Below are positions 45,115-54,069 of a stretch of DNA of 64,000 nucleotides, in pieces. The stretch comes from Halorhabdus rudnickae (GTDB taxonomy: Archaea; Halobacteriota; Halobacteria; Halobacteriales; Haloarculaceae): positions 62,001-126,000 of the forward strand of contig NZ_CAAHFB010000001.1 of the NCBI RefSeq assembly GCF_900880625.1. Direction: 5' to 3'. The notes beneath the pieces are model-generated. The model was not told the origin of the DNA and searched no databases. It saw nothing but the letters and a program-made list of their open reading frames with translations. The position numbers were made by a program, and so were the translations under genes. Position 1 is the first letter of the stretch; each line of letters starts with the position of its first letter.

Positions 45115-46617
45115 GTGCTGAGAAAAGACCTGCTGCGGGTCTCTCGGGCTGGCGGCGACTATCAGCCCCAGTTCGTCGACGGGGACCATCGCGACCTCGC
45201 TGCCCGGACGATCGGCGTCTTCCAGGGCCACGTCGGCGAACACCGCCGCACCCTCGAGGCGGCACTGTCCGACCTAGAGCGGGCGGCACCGGACTTCAAA
45301 CTCGTCCGCGGGTTCGCGTCGCTGCTCGAACGGGATGCGACCTTCGAGACGCGGGCGCCACTCCGGCCCGAGCGTGCTCGGCGTGCGGCCTTCGGCGCTG
45401 CCGAGACGGTAGGGGTCGTCACGGCCGAGGACCGTCAGCGGGCGCTCGAACGGGCCGGCGATCAACTCGGCGCGGACGCCACGGCCGTCTCGGCATCGTT
45501 GTACGCCGACCGGGAGGCCGAACAGGTCCTGACGGCGTTCGATCCACGCTGGACACCGGCGGAATTGCTCGAACAGTATGACCTCTCGCTGGCCCAGACG
45601 GCGCTGTTCGACGCCACTGAAGTTCGCGTCCGGTCGAGTGATCCCCGGACATTGGTCTCGGTAGTCAAGCGGCTCGGATTGCTCTATGAAGTCACCAAAG
45701 TCGACGGCGAATGGGAATTGCACGTCACGGGACCGGACGCGCTGTTCGCATCTACCCGGCGGTACGGAACCCGCTTCGCCCGCCTGCTTCGGAGCGTGGC
45801 GACGACCGGGCAGTGGCACCTCGCGGCGACGATCGACGACGACGGCACTGAACGGCGGCTGGAACTGTCCGACGCTGATCTGACGGTCCCGGGTGTCGAA
45901 CCCGTCACGGACCCGAGTTACGACAGCGAGGTCGAGGCCGACTTCGCGACCCGGTTTGCGTCGCTGTCGCTCCCCTGGGAACTCACGCGCGAGCCGGAAC
46001 CGCTGGAAGCCGGTGCGAGCGTCGCTATCCCCGATTTCGCTCTCGACTACCGCCACGGCGACTTCCGGGTCTACTTCGAGATCATGGGCTTTTGGACGCC
46101 CGAGTACGTCCGGAAGAAACTCGCACAGTTCGACGCGATCGAGGACGTGGAGTTGCTCGTCGCCTTCGACGAAAGCCTGGGCGTCGGTGAAGAGATCGAG
46201 GCGCGCGATCACCGGGCGATCCCGTACTCCGGGCGGGTCAGAGTCAAGGCCGTCCGGGCGGCGCTCAGGCAATACGAGGCCGAGCTAGTCAACGAAGCGG
46301 CGGCCACGCTGCCCGCCGAACTCGAACCCGACGCGGATGTGATCACGCTCGCGTCGCTGGCCGCCGAGCACGGCGTCAGCGAGAGCGCCATCGAACAGGT
46401 GGCGTTCCCCGCCCACGAGCGGGTCGGGCGCACGCTCGTCCGCCCTCGCGTGCTGGATGCGCTGGGAGATGCGATCGAGGCCGGGATGGACCTCGACGAT
46501 GCGGAAGGGGTCCTCGAGGAGTACGGGATCGACGACGCTAGTGCCGTGCTCTCGCGGCTGGGATACCGCGTCGAGTGGGAGGGGCTGGGCGGCGGGACAC
46601 TCCAAATGACAGAGTGA
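45115..46617 (+). CDS. Bax1-type nuclease (DUF790), XPB partner
   Basis: 500 residues taking the GTG at 45115 as start (LRKDLLRVSRAGGDYQPQF), which matches the family's N-terminus. An in-frame GTG at 45043 overlapping the helicase stop would add 24 residues. The N-terminal part is the XPB-binding region. The nuclease domain around YFEIMGFWTPEYVRKKLAQ has the PD-(D/E)xK-like strand IPDFALDY and a downstream K. In Sulfolobus the pair unwinds and incises DNA bubbles. It lies 68 bp after the helicase. Confidence 0.88.
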   Translation: MLRKDLLRVSRAGGDYQPQFVDGDHRDLAARTIGVFQGHVGEHRRTLEAALSDLERAAPDFKLVRGFASLLERDATFETRAPLRPERARRAAFGAAETVGVVTAEDRQRALERAGDQLGADATAVSASLYADREAEQVLTAFDPRWTPAELLEQYDLSLAQTALFDATEVRVRSSDPRTLVSVVKRLGLLYEVTKVDGEWELHVTGPDALFASTRRYGTRFARLLRSVATTGQWHLAATIDDDGTERRLELSDADLTVPGVEPVTDPSYDSEVEADFATRFASLSLPWELTREPEPLEAGASVAIPDFALDYRHGDFRVYFEIMGFWTPEYVRKKLAQFDAIEDVELLVAFDESLGVGEEIEARDHRAIPYSGRVRVKAVRAALRQYEAELVNEAAATLPAELEPDADVITLASLAAEHGVSESAIEQVAFPAHERVGRTLVRPRVLDALGDAIEAGMDLDDAEGVLEEYGIDDASAVLSRLGYRVEWEGLGGGTLQMTE

Positions 46618-46723
46618 GACGCCGTCTGAGTTCTCGGAGTGACTTACAGCGCCGATGGGTTATTCGACGCTGTGGTACGGTTATCCGGAGAACGGAACCC
46701 ACGACTCGGCGACACCAATCCGC

Positions 46724-46733
46724 AAAATTAAAT
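46724..46733 (+). promoter_or_regulatory. TATA-like AAAATTAAAT
   Basis: An AT-rich box 28-37 bp before the ATG at 46761, the spacing expected for a leaderless haloarchaeal mRNA. Confidence 0.45.
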
Positions 46734-46760
46734 TGCTTACAGTCGAGTTGATCTATCTAG

Positions 46761-47015
46761 ATGACAGAAAAGACGTGGTTCGACAGTACGTTCGACGAAC
46801 ATTTGCTCCTCCGGGACATGGTGCTTGTCGTTGTTCTGGTCTTCGGGTTCGGCATTCCGATGGGGGCCTTCCTGGAGTTTGGCTTCCGCTGGGGTATCGC
46901 ATCCGGCGTCGTCTTCGCAGCGCTGTTTCTTGCTGTCATGGAAAGCCTCGCCCGGCGGAACGGCGAGTCAATGTTCCGGTACTTCCTGGGCGGCGACCCA
47001 CTGGCCAAGGAATAG
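46761..47015 (+). CDS. Small two-span membrane protein of unknown function
   Basis: 84 residues, MTEKTWFDSTFDEHLLL at the N-terminus. Two hydrophobic spans with a short turn (MVLVVVLVFGFGIPMGAFL and GIASGVVFAALFLAVMESL) and a polar tail GGDPLAKE. It has a clear promoter and good codon usage, so it is likely expressed. I do not recognise a family. Convergent with the DUF7122-like gene. Confidence 0.65.
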   Translation: MTEKTWFDSTFDEHLLLRDMVLVVVLVFGFGIPMGAFLEFGFRWGIASGVVFAALFLAVMESLARRNGESMFRYFLGGDPLAKE

Positions 47016-47140
47016 TTCAAGGGGCTCTCGAAGCCGAATCGGCTGTTTCTGTTGACGAAGGCCGCTTCGTTCACGGAGGCGGAAATCACTATTCATCAGC
47101 CAGTGGATCCGGCGTGTTGGAACACCTGTCTCGATCGGGC

Positions 47141-47713
47141 TCAACTTCGGAGCTCACGTCGCCGCCCCTTGGGCACTTGCGAGCGGAGTTCGTCGTAGAC
47201 GTACAGCCCGACGCCGAGCGGTTCCCGTTCGCCGGCGAGGTCGTGCGTGACGATCAGGTAGCCCCAGTCGCCGTCCCACTCGGGCTCTTGGTCCTCGCCG
47301 GCGAGGAACGTCCGGGCTTGCTCGCGAGAGAGGTGGATCACGTTCTTCTCGGCGTGACCGCCAAAGCGCTGGACGGCCTCCAGGGTCGGCTTCCAGTGTT
47401 CCTGTCGCGTCCGCAGGAACGCCATCCCGAGCGCTTCGATCTCGACGGGCGACGGGAGATCTCCCTGGAATGCCCAGATCTTCCCCGAGCCACGCTCCCA
47501 GAAGGAGTGCTCGTCGAACGTCTCCGGCGGGACACCGAACCGCTCCGCCCAGAAATCGAGGACTGCCTCCCGAGTCGGCCGTCCCGGGACCTCGCGTTGG
47601 CTCTCGGTCGCCGGCAGTCGATCGAACCGTCCGCTATCGTTTTCGGGAGCGCCCGCACCGCCCCCCTGCGTGTCGTCTCCGCTATCCCTGCCGTTCCCGT
47701 CCGGGTCGGTCAT
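47141..47713 (-). CDS. PUA-like protein coupled to an RNA methyltransferase (DUF7122 type)
   Basis: 190 residues. A polar leader of about 45 residues precedes a compact domain (LDFWAERFGVPPETFDEHSFWER, then KIWAFQGDL, ALGMAFLRT, and WGYLIVTHDLAGEREPLGVGLY). This resembles the C-terminal PUA-like module of RsmF and NOP2-type enzymes. Its ATG overlaps the methyltransferase stop by four bases, so it is translated together with it. I infer that it supplies the RNA-binding module that the neighbour lacks. Confidence 0.72.
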   Translation of the reverse strand: MTDPDGNGRDSGDDTQGGGAGAPENDSGRFDRLPATESQREVPGRPTREAVLDFWAERFGVPPETFDEHSFWERGSGKIWAFQGDLPSPVEIEALGMAFLRTRQEHWKPTLEAVQRFGGHAEKNVIHLSREQARTFLAGEDQEPEWDGDWGYLIVTHDLAGEREPLGVGLYVYDELRSQVPKGRRRELRS

Positions 47714-48618
47714 CCAGTCACCTCCAGTTTCGCGACGAAGAACCCGCCCGTATCGTTGAAATGCGGATAGATCCGCCGGGCTTTCCGGACACTCGGGTCG
47801 TAGGATTCACCCTCCCACTCGGTGACGCCGGGACGAGACTCCAGGGGCAGATCAACGTCGAGAAGCCGGCAGGGGAGTCCATCCAGGGCGTCGTCTAAGA
47901 CGGCCTCGTTCTCCTCGGGGGCGAACGTACACGTCGAATAGACGATCGTCCCGCCCTCGCAGGTTACCTCTACTGCCCGCCGGAGGATCCCCTTCTGGAC
48001 GCCGGCGACTCCCTGCACGTGCTCGAACGTCCACTGTTCGAGGGCATCGGGGTTCTTCCGGATCGTCCCCTCACACGAGCAGGGGACGTCCACCAGCACC
48101 CGGTCGTAGGGCTCGCCGTCGAACGGTTTCAGCGAGTGGTTGCGGGCGTCCTCGTTCGTGACAGCGACGTTCGTCACCCCCAGGCGCTCGGCGTTCGACC
48201 GGAGCGCCGAGAGCCGACCCAGATTGTTGTCCGTGGCGACGAGCAGGCCCTCGTCGTCCATCAGCGCGGCGAGTTGGGTCGTCTTGCTGCCCGGCGCAGC
48301 AGCGGCGTCCCAGACACGCTCGCCGGATCGAGGATCGAGCACGCGCGCCGGCAGCGCCGAGACTTCCTCTTGGCCGTGGAGCCAGCCCTGTACGTACGGC
48401 CAGTTCGAGCCGGGATCGCCCGCCGGGAGTTCGAACAACCCCTCGTGCCAGTCTGTGGGTTCGTAGGCGATTTCCTCGTCATCGAGCGCGTCCCGTGCCC
48501 GCTCGACGGTCGTCTTCAGCGTATTCACCCTGACGACCGAGGGGAGCGGCCGCTCACAGGCCGCCCGGAATGCCTCGAAGTCCTCGACGATCGGCTCGTA
48601 ACGCCGCAGTACGTCCAT
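47710..48618 (-). CDS. RNA m5C methyltransferase, NOP2/Sun (RsmB) family
   Basis: 302 residues from MDVLRRYEPIVEDFEAF; an in-frame start 99 bases upstream is less likely. The family's order is complete: VRVNTLKTT, AAAPGSKTTQLAAL (SAM loop), DNNLGRLSALRSN, VDVPCSCEGTIRKNP with the PC motif cysteine, and YSTCTFAPEENEAV with the nucleophilic cysteine TC. It methylates cytosine in tRNA or rRNA. No PUA domain is included, and the overlapping downstream gene may provide it. Confidence 0.93.
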   Translation of the reverse strand: MDVLRRYEPIVEDFEAFRAACERPLPSVVRVNTLKTTVERARDALDDEEIAYEPTDWHEGLFELPAGDPGSNWPYVQGWLHGQEEVSALPARVLDPRSGERVWDAAAAPGSKTTQLAALMDDEGLLVATDNNLGRLSALRSNAERLGVTNVAVTNEDARNHSLKPFDGEPYDRVLVDVPCSCEGTIRKNPDALEQWTFEHVQGVAGVQKGILRRAVEVTCEGGTIVYSTCTFAPEENEAVLDDALDGLPCRLLDVDLPLESRPGVTEWEGESYDPSVRKARRIYPHFNDTGGFFVAKLEVTG

Positions 48619-48729
48619 CGACTGGGCTTGGCCGGCCCCGGGCTTGTCGGTTTCGAACGGCAGGTGGTAGCTCCCGGCAACACCAGCCGTCCCCGCACGT
48701 TTTTGTCCTCCGGACAATCACGTTGACGT

Positions 48730-49464
48730 ATGGCACACGTTGCCGTCCACGAGGAGCTCGCTCTCGAGGAACCGGTGTTGATCGAGGGCTTTCCCGGTAT
48801 CGGCCTCGTCGGGAAGATCGCCGTCGATCACGTCGTCTCGGAGCTCGAGATGACCCACTACGCGACCTGTCACTGTGAGGGGCTGCCGGAAGTCGCGGTC
48901 TACCACGAGGGCGAGGCCGCTATTACCGGCGCAGTCAGGATCTACGCAGACGAACAGCGGGACCTGCTTGCACTCCAGAGTGACGTACCGGTCTCGCCGC
49001 GGGCGGCCGGCGAGTTCGCAAGCTGTGTCAGTGGTTGGCTCGAAGAGGAAGGGGCCCTTCCCGTCTACCTCAGCGGGATCCCGGCTGATCCTGACGGGGA
49101 ACGAGTGCTGTACGGCGTCGCGACGGGTGAAGCAGAGTCGCTTCTCGGAGCCCATGACATCGATCCGCCGGCCGAACGCGGCGCGATCAGCGGCCCGACC
49201 GGCGCGCTCATGTACGAGGCCAGTCGCCGTGATCTGGACTGTCTGGGACTTATCGTCGAGGCGGCCTCGCAGTTCCCTGATCCCGCCGCCGCGAAAGTCC
49301 TCCTCGATGAGGGAATCAAGAAGTTCGCCCGGATAGATGTCGGGACTGACACGCTTCTCGAACAGGCCGAGGAAATCCGGACGGCCCGGAAGCAACTCGC
49401 CAGACAGATGCAACAGGCACAGGAGGAGAGTTCCCGGGCAGAACCCGTCGGGATGTACCAATAA
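48730..49464 (+). CDS. PAC2 / proteasome assembly chaperone-like protein
   Basis: 244 residues. GFPGIGLVGKIAVDHVVSELEM and the long middle PLPVYLSGI-like segment match the PAC2 fold shared with eukaryotic proteasome assembly chaperone 2 and archaeal relatives. The C-terminal 40 residues form a charged coiled coil (ARKQLARQMQQAQEESSR). The archaeal function is not settled; proteasome assembly or RNA-related roles have been suggested. Divergent from the RNA methyltransferase. Confidence 0.88.
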   Translation: MAHVAVHEELALEEPVLIEGFPGIGLVGKIAVDHVVSELEMTHYATCHCEGLPEVAVYHEGEAAITGAVRIYADEQRDLLALQSDVPVSPRAAGEFASCVSGWLEEEGALPVYLSGIPADPDGERVLYGVATGEAESLLGAHDIDPPAERGAISGPTGALMYEASRRDLDCLGLIVEAASQFPDPAAAKVLLDEGIKKFARIDVGTDTLLEQAEEIRTARKQLARQMQQAQEESSRAEPVGMYQ

Positions 49465-49559
49465 GTCTGACAGACCATCTCTCTCCGACGGTCGGCACGA
49501 TGTGAGCGGCCCGGCACAACTCGACATCCTTTTCGGCGAATCCGGACTACTGTCGGGTG

Positions 49560-50258
49560 ATGGTAGTCGCCGGAGTGGTCGCGACCGGGCTGGCAGGCGT
49601 CGTCTTCGGGCTGGCGCTTGCGGCCCCACCGGGACCGATGAACGCCGTCATCGCCGAGGAGAGCGTCATCCGTGGATTTCGGTCGGGCGTCATTGCCGGC
49701 TGTGGCGCGATGGTCGCCGACGCGACGTTTTTGGCGCTCGCTGCGCTGGGCGTCGTCTCGATCGTCCGTGACGTGACGGCCCTCCAAGGCACAATGGTGG
49801 CCGTCGGCGGTCTCCTGATGTTGTACTTCGCCATCGACGCCGTTCGGGAAATCGATCAGACGTTTACCGATTTCGACGACGAGCCACCGGGATCAGACGC
49901 CCGCGGGTTCAAACGGGCGTTCCTGCTGGCGCTGACCAACCCCTATCAGATCGTCTTCTGGCTGACCGTCGGCGTCGGTCTGCTGACGCCCGGCACTGTC
50001 GATGTTTTCTCGCAAGTACCCTACGTCGGTGACGCACTCGCCGGGTTGCTGGTCGTCCATACAGGCGACCCGGCGCTGATCGTCGGGCTGTTCGGCGGTA
50101 TCGTCGTCTGGATCGTCGGGTTCCCGGCGACACTCGTCGGGGCCGGCCGTCGGATCGATCGGTTTGCGTCCGCTGTGGCGGCGATCAGCGCACTCTTCCT
50201 GGCGGGGTTCGGCGTAGTCTTCCTGGCGGATGCCCTCGGTACGTTCGGCGTGTTGTGA
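49560..50258 (+). CDS. LysE family amino-acid exporter
   Basis: 232 residues, six membrane helices. The N-terminal APPGPMNAVIAEESVIRGFRSGV is the LysE/RhtB motif (PGP within the first helix, then RG-x-R-x-G). LGVVSIV, MLYFAIDAV and LLALTNPYQIVFWLTVG follow at the expected places, with NPY the usual kink. It probably exports an amino acid or similar small metabolite. A GTG three bases upstream is an alternative start. Confidence 0.88.
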   Translation: MVVAGVVATGLAGVVFGLALAAPPGPMNAVIAEESVIRGFRSGVIAGCGAMVADATFLALAALGVVSIVRDVTALQGTMVAVGGLLMLYFAIDAVREIDQTFTDFDDEPPGSDARGFKRAFLLALTNPYQIVFWLTVGVGLLTPGTVDVFSQVPYVGDALAGLLVVHTGDPALIVGLFGGIVVWIVGFPATLVGAGRRIDRFASAVAAISALFLAGFGVVFLADALGTFGVL

Positions 50259-50271
50259 CGGTCCCGTCAAC

Positions 50272-50964
50272 TCAGTTTTCGGCGTCCGTTTCGGGTTCGA
50301 TGGCGGCGACTTCCTCCTCTAGCCATTCCTTGAACCACCGGACGCGCTTGAGTCGTCGGTGGAGGTGACTCTCGGCGGCGTCGCTCTCGATGCGCTCACG
50401 GGCGTCCTCGCCGCGATCGACGACCCGTTCGACCATCTCGGCAGCGTCAGTGTGGCTCCGGGACTCATAGCCCATCCGCAACAGCAAGAGTGCGACCCCG
50501 TTGGACCCGACCTTATCGAGGACATCAGCCTCGATGAGACAGCGCGTCTCTAGGGGCAGGTCCATCAGGTCGCCCTGGTAGGAGTGATCCCGGATTGCTT
50601 CGACGACCTGCTCGACGAACGATCCCGGATAGTCCCCATGTGTCGTGAGGAACTCCTTGGCGATGCGAGCGCCCGCCTCGGCGTGCTCGTCCTGTTCGGC
50701 TTCGAGTTTCGCAATATCGTGAAAGAGGGCCGCGACACGGGTGACCTGGACGTCGGCGCCCTCTTTCCGGGCGATGTCTGCCGCGAGTTCGACCACGTTG
50801 AGGATGTGATTGTACCGGTACTCTGCGGAGTGCCAGGGGTACCACCGCATCCGGCCGCCCGCCTGCTCGTTCTCGACGCTGGCTTCGAGATAATCGTGGA
50901 CGAACCGCTTCATCTCCTCGACGTCCGCATCCGAGACGGGTGACTCCCGGATTTCAACACCCAC
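50272..50964 (-). CDS. HD-domain phosphohydrolase
   Basis: 230 residues. Metal-binding HD-superfamily residues appear as HSAEYRYNHILNVV (first histidine), ALFHDIAKLE (the HD pair), HAEAGARIAKEFL and AIRDHSYQGDL. A helical tail ends in an acidic patch. Members of this group hydrolyse nucleotides or nucleotide signals, but no specific substrate is indicated. It converges on the LysE gene with 13 bp between stops. Confidence 0.86.
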   Translation of the reverse strand: MGVEIRESPVSDADVEEMKRFVHDYLEASVENEQAGGRMRWYPWHSAEYRYNHILNVVELAADIARKEGADVQVTRVAALFHDIAKLEAEQDEHAEAGARIAKEFLTTHGDYPGSFVEQVVEAIRDHSYQGDLMDLPLETRCLIEADVLDKVGSNGVALLLLRMGYESRSHTDAAEMVERVVDRGEDARERIESDAAESHLHRRLKRVRWFKEWLEEEVAAIEPETDAEN

Positions 50965-51182
50965 AGAACCACCTCCGGCGTCTTCGCGTAGTGCTCATCT
51001 TGGCTAATAAATGGCGGGTTCGGCTCTTTAGCGTTACGACACCGATAGAAACCGCCAGACCCGTCGAAACGGACTCAGTCCCACTGTTCCCGTGTCACGG
51101 ACCACTTGTCGTTCTCTGTACTGCCACGAACGCTTGGACGGTCGCCGGTTCGCTTAAGAGGACCGATCACACAATGCGTACC

Positions 51183-51938
51183 ATGGAGATACGCACTGCG
51201 ACACCGAGTGACAAACCAGCGATCCGGGACGTCGCCAGACGCTCGCTCCAGTCGTCGTATTCACTGAGTCCTCAAACGATCACCAGCGGGATCGAAGAGT
51301 GGTACGGGGAGCAACAGCTCGATGCGAGTCTCGAGTCCACCGATCGGAGACTGCTCGTCGCCGAATCCAACGACCAAGTCGTCGCGTTTTCCGAGAGTAC
51401 GCTGACGGCCGATCGGCCGTGGGTCACCGGTGAGGAGGATCAGGGGCGGGACGCTCTCATGCTGTGGCTACACGTCGATCCCGAACACCGTGGCGAGGGG
51501 GTCGGGACGACGCTGTTCGACGAGACGATCGATCGGCTCCGCGAATCGGGTGCGACGACCGTCCAGGGACGAGTTCTCGCGAACAACCAGGCTGGGACTG
51601 ACTTCTTCGAGGCCCACGGTTTCGAACGCGTCGGTCGAACCGAGATCGAGATCGGCGGCCGGACTCACGTCGAGTACCGCTACGTCGCCGAGCCGACGGG
51701 ACTGGAACCGCTCGAATCGGGTTCCCAGACCGTTTACGTCGATCACGACGAGTCCGAAGGTGGATCGGAAGCCCCGTTCCACATCGTCTACACCGATCCA
51801 GACCGGGAGAACCGCTATGGCTACTACTGTGACAACTGCGGACAGCTTGCTAACGCGATGGACGCGATGGGCCGTATCGAGTGTGACGATTGTGGAAACC
51901 GACGGAAACCGACTCGCTGGGACGCCGCGTATCTCTGA
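51183..51938 (+). CDS. GNAT acetyltransferase fused to a zinc ribbon (DUF5816-like)
   Basis: 251 residues from MEIRTATPSDKPAIRD. Residues 1 to about 165 form a GNAT domain: LMLWLHVDPEHRGEGVGTTL is the acetyl-CoA loop and NNQAGTDFFEAHGFE the last part. Residues about 180-251 form an appended zinc ribbon with YYCDNCGQL and IECDDCGNRRKP, four cysteines in two CxxC pairs. The ribbon may target the enzyme to a protein or ribosomal substrate. An ATG at 51174 is an alternative start. Confidence 0.85.
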   Translation: MEIRTATPSDKPAIRDVARRSLQSSYSLSPQTITSGIEEWYGEQQLDASLESTDRRLLVAESNDQVVAFSESTLTADRPWVTGEEDQGRDALMLWLHVDPEHRGEGVGTTLFDETIDRLRESGATTVQGRVLANNQAGTDFFEAHGFERVGRTEIEIGGRTHVEYRYVAEPTGLEPLESGSQTVYVDHDESEGGSEAPFHIVYTDPDRENRYGYYCDNCGQLANAMDAMGRIECDDCGNRRKPTRWDAAYL

Positions 51939-52082
51939 ACGGGCGCCCATCCGCACTGATTGGAGCTCGGCTCGTCTGCTTGCGATCGGCCGTTCTGTCC
52001 TCCCGTCGACCTCCGTTCGATCGTGGCCACTGCACGAACGTGTGCTTTGTTAGGGCACCTCTAGACTCTTATCGAATACATT

Positions 52083-52100
52083 CCAGAAAATAACTTCTGG
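52083..52100. promoter_or_regulatory. Inverted repeat upstream of the Gfo/Idh/MocA gene
   Basis: CCAGAA and TTCTGG, exact 6-bp arms around AATAAC, lie 66-83 bp before the start at 52166. The AT-rich centre could be bound by a sugar-responsive regulator. Confidence 0.35.
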
Positions 52101-52165
52101 TCATCCCAGCTTCAACGGCCGGCAGATCCCGGGTATTCAAGACGGGGCCGTACGGAGGTGCAGGT

Positions 52166-53146
52166 ATGCGATTTGGCATCATTAGCACGGCCGGCATCGC
52201 CCGTAAGACGCTCATCCCGGCGATCGAACGAAGTCCACACGAGGTGACAGCCATCGCCTCCCGGCACGGCGATCGTGCTACAGCGGTCGCGGAGGACCTC
52301 GACATCCCGAATGCCTACGGCAGCTACGAAACCATGTTCGAGGACGCACCGATCGACGCCGTCTACAATCCGCTCCCGAACGGTCTCCATGCGGAGTGGT
52401 CGAAACGGGCAGCTGACGCCGGCTTGGACGTTCTCTGTGAGAAACCGATCGCCGAGGACGCCGACCAGGCGGCAGAGATGTTCGAGTACTGTGCCGACCG
52501 AGACGTGACGCTGATGGAGGCGTTCATGTATCGCTTCCACCCGCGAACCGAACGGGCGGCCGAGATCGTTCAGAACGAACTCGGGGAGGTCCGGGGTGGT
52601 TCCGCGACGTTCACCTTCCGGCTCGATGACCTCGAGGACATCCGTCTCGATCCCGATCTCGCCGGCGGCTCCCTGATGGATCTGGGCTGTTACACTGTCA
52701 GTGCGATGCGATTGTTCCTCGGTGAGCCCGAGCGAGTCTACGCTCGGAGTGTCGACACCCGCGATAGCGGCGTGGACACGCAGTTAACCAGCGTACTGGA
52801 GTTCGAGTCGGGCGCGACAGCACGGATGCACTGCGGGTTCGACACCCCCTTTGTCGAGTCCTACCGGGTCGAGACCGAAGACGGGTGGCTCGAAGCCGAG
52901 AACGTCTTCGGAGCCGACCCCGACCAGACCGTCTCTATCGAGTACGGGACCGATGGCCGACGGACGACCGAAGAATTCGACCCGGTCGACCCCTATCAGC
53001 GAGAGGTTGAACACTTCGCCGATGCCGTCGAGGCTGGCGAGACTCCCCGGATCGACGATGTGGAGTCCCTCCGGAACATGGCTGTCATCGACGCCCTCTA
53101 TGAGAGCGCCGAGTTGGGCGAAGTTGTGACCGTCGAATCATATTAA
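52166..53146 (+). CDS. Gfo/Idh/MocA family sugar dehydrogenase
   Basis: 326 residues. An N-terminal Rossmann domain starts MRFGIISTAGIARKTLIPAI, where the usual GxGxxG has a relaxed form. YNPLPNGLHAEWSKRAADAGLDVLCEKPI carries the EKP motif with the catalytic lysine. GGSLMDLGCYTVSAMRLFLG supplies the substrate-binding Asp and Tyr. The pattern is close to D-xylose/glucose-fructose oxidoreductase relatives (recalled from the haloarchaeal xylose pathway), but no other xylose gene is nearby. Monocistronic. Confidence 0.88.
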   Translation: MRFGIISTAGIARKTLIPAIERSPHEVTAIASRHGDRATAVAEDLDIPNAYGSYETMFEDAPIDAVYNPLPNGLHAEWSKRAADAGLDVLCEKPIAEDADQAAEMFEYCADRDVTLMEAFMYRFHPRTERAAEIVQNELGEVRGGSATFTFRLDDLEDIRLDPDLAGGSLMDLGCYTVSAMRLFLGEPERVYARSVDTRDSGVDTQLTSVLEFESGATARMHCGFDTPFVESYRVETEDGWLEAENVFGADPDQTVSIEYGTDGRRTTEEFDPVDPYQREVEHFADAVEAGETPRIDDVESLRNMAVIDALYESAELGEVVTVESY

Positions 53147-53222
53147 TCGGGTGTGCTGTCGTCAGTCGTCTCTTTGGCCTCTTTCGCTATTGTTTGTAAA
53201 AACGCCATAATTTATACTAACC

Positions 53223-53230
53223 TTTTTATC
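53223..53230 (+). promoter_or_regulatory. TATA-like TTTTTATC
   Basis: 27-34 bp before the ATG at 53257, in an AT-rich island that also holds TTTATA further upstream. It suggests a leaderless mRNA. Confidence 0.45.
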
Positions 53231-53256
53231 TGTGACTCGCCAACCATATCGAGAAG

Positions 53257-53628
53257 ATGGTACCCTCTAGCCCGGGATCGGACAGTAGTCACAGATCGCC
53301 GAGACGGAAGTCCGTGCTGTTCTGTGCCAACTGTGGTCACGACAGCCACGTCCAGGGAGACTGGGTCCTCCACGAGCGACGCGGCTCGCGGTCGGTCTGG
53401 TACCAGTGTCCGGAGTGTGGTCGCGCGGTGTCGGTCCGGCCGACACGGTCACTGGAGGAGTCACGCCTCCCGTCACCCATCTCGGCAGGGGGTTCCCGGA
53501 AGACCTACGGGACGCCGCCGAGAGAGCGATCCGATGTCGATCTCTGGACGAACTTCTGGGACACCTACCGACATGTGACGACGGCCTGGCTCCGACCCTG
53601 GAGTGAGGTTGACGTCACGGCCGATTGA
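53257..53628 (+). CDS. Haloarchaeal zinc-ribbon protein (DUF8106-like)
   Basis: 123 residues. A zinc ribbon at about residues 20-60 has CANCGHDS and YQCPECGRAVSV, preceded by KSVLF. The C-terminal half has low complexity and then a tryptophan-rich end (WTNFWDTYRHVTTAWLRPW). The ribbon is widespread in small haloarchaeal proteins (recalled as DUF8106); the C-terminal part is not recognised. Its stop lies at the edge of the decayed DUF429 gene on the other strand. Function unknown. Confidence 0.65.
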   Translation: MVPSSPGSDSSHRSPRRKSVLFCANCGHDSHVQGDWVLHERRGSRSVWYQCPECGRAVSVRPTRSLEESRLPSPISAGGSRKTYGTPPRERSDVDLWTNFWDTYRHVTTAWLRPWSEVDVTAD

Positions 53629-53639
53629 ACGCCGTCGTT

Positions 53640-54000
53640 CGACGAACGAGATTCCACGCCTGATTTTGGATACTGAAGTCAGCTTCTGCTTCTCGGTGAC
53701 GCTGCTTTCCCGTCTCAATGTTGTTTGCGTAGACTGCCTCCCGAATTGGGGTCAAAAAGACAGTACTTTGTTGTCGTGGGCCGATGTATGCTTTTGTCCA
53801 CGTCGCAGATTCGCTTTTTATCCTCACAGAGTCCGATCGGAATGTCGACGAGCATTCGCTTGATATCGTCTCGTCTCTCACGCCACAGGTTCTACAGTGT
53901 CGGATAAAACGTGCTTTCACAGTCACCGTCCGATGTCAGGAACACGGCGAACCAGCCCGTCCCGGCCCAGTCGACACCAGCGTACAGACGCTCCTCTCGA
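53640..54000 (-). pseudogene. Decayed DUF429 family gene (nonsense codon, frameshift, truncated)
   Basis: On the minus strand, one frame gives RLYAGVDWAGTGWFAVFL and EST-FYPTL, then TAG at 53892-53894, then NLWRERRDDIKRMLVDIPIG and LCEDKKRICDVDK. A shift near 53790-53796 leads to the next frame, YIGPRQQSTVFLTPIREAVY and SIQNQAWNLVRR. Read together these give the order of a DUF429 protein: GVDWA, DIPIGL, GPR..SVF, PIREAVYA, QAWN. About the last 130 residues are missing. It lies between a zinc-ribbon gene and the tRNA-Gln cassette, a spot that has seen rearrangement. Confidence 0.8.
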
Positions 54001-54069
54001 AGGCGACCAACGTACAGATTGGGGTGAACACGGTACCGTGGAAGTTTAAACCCAAGTGGAGATTGCCAA

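Noticed and set aside
53615-53926. 103-residue minus-strand frame as an intact gene
   Set aside because: Its first third is out of frame with the DUF429 pattern that the neighbouring frame continues; it is part of the pseudogene.
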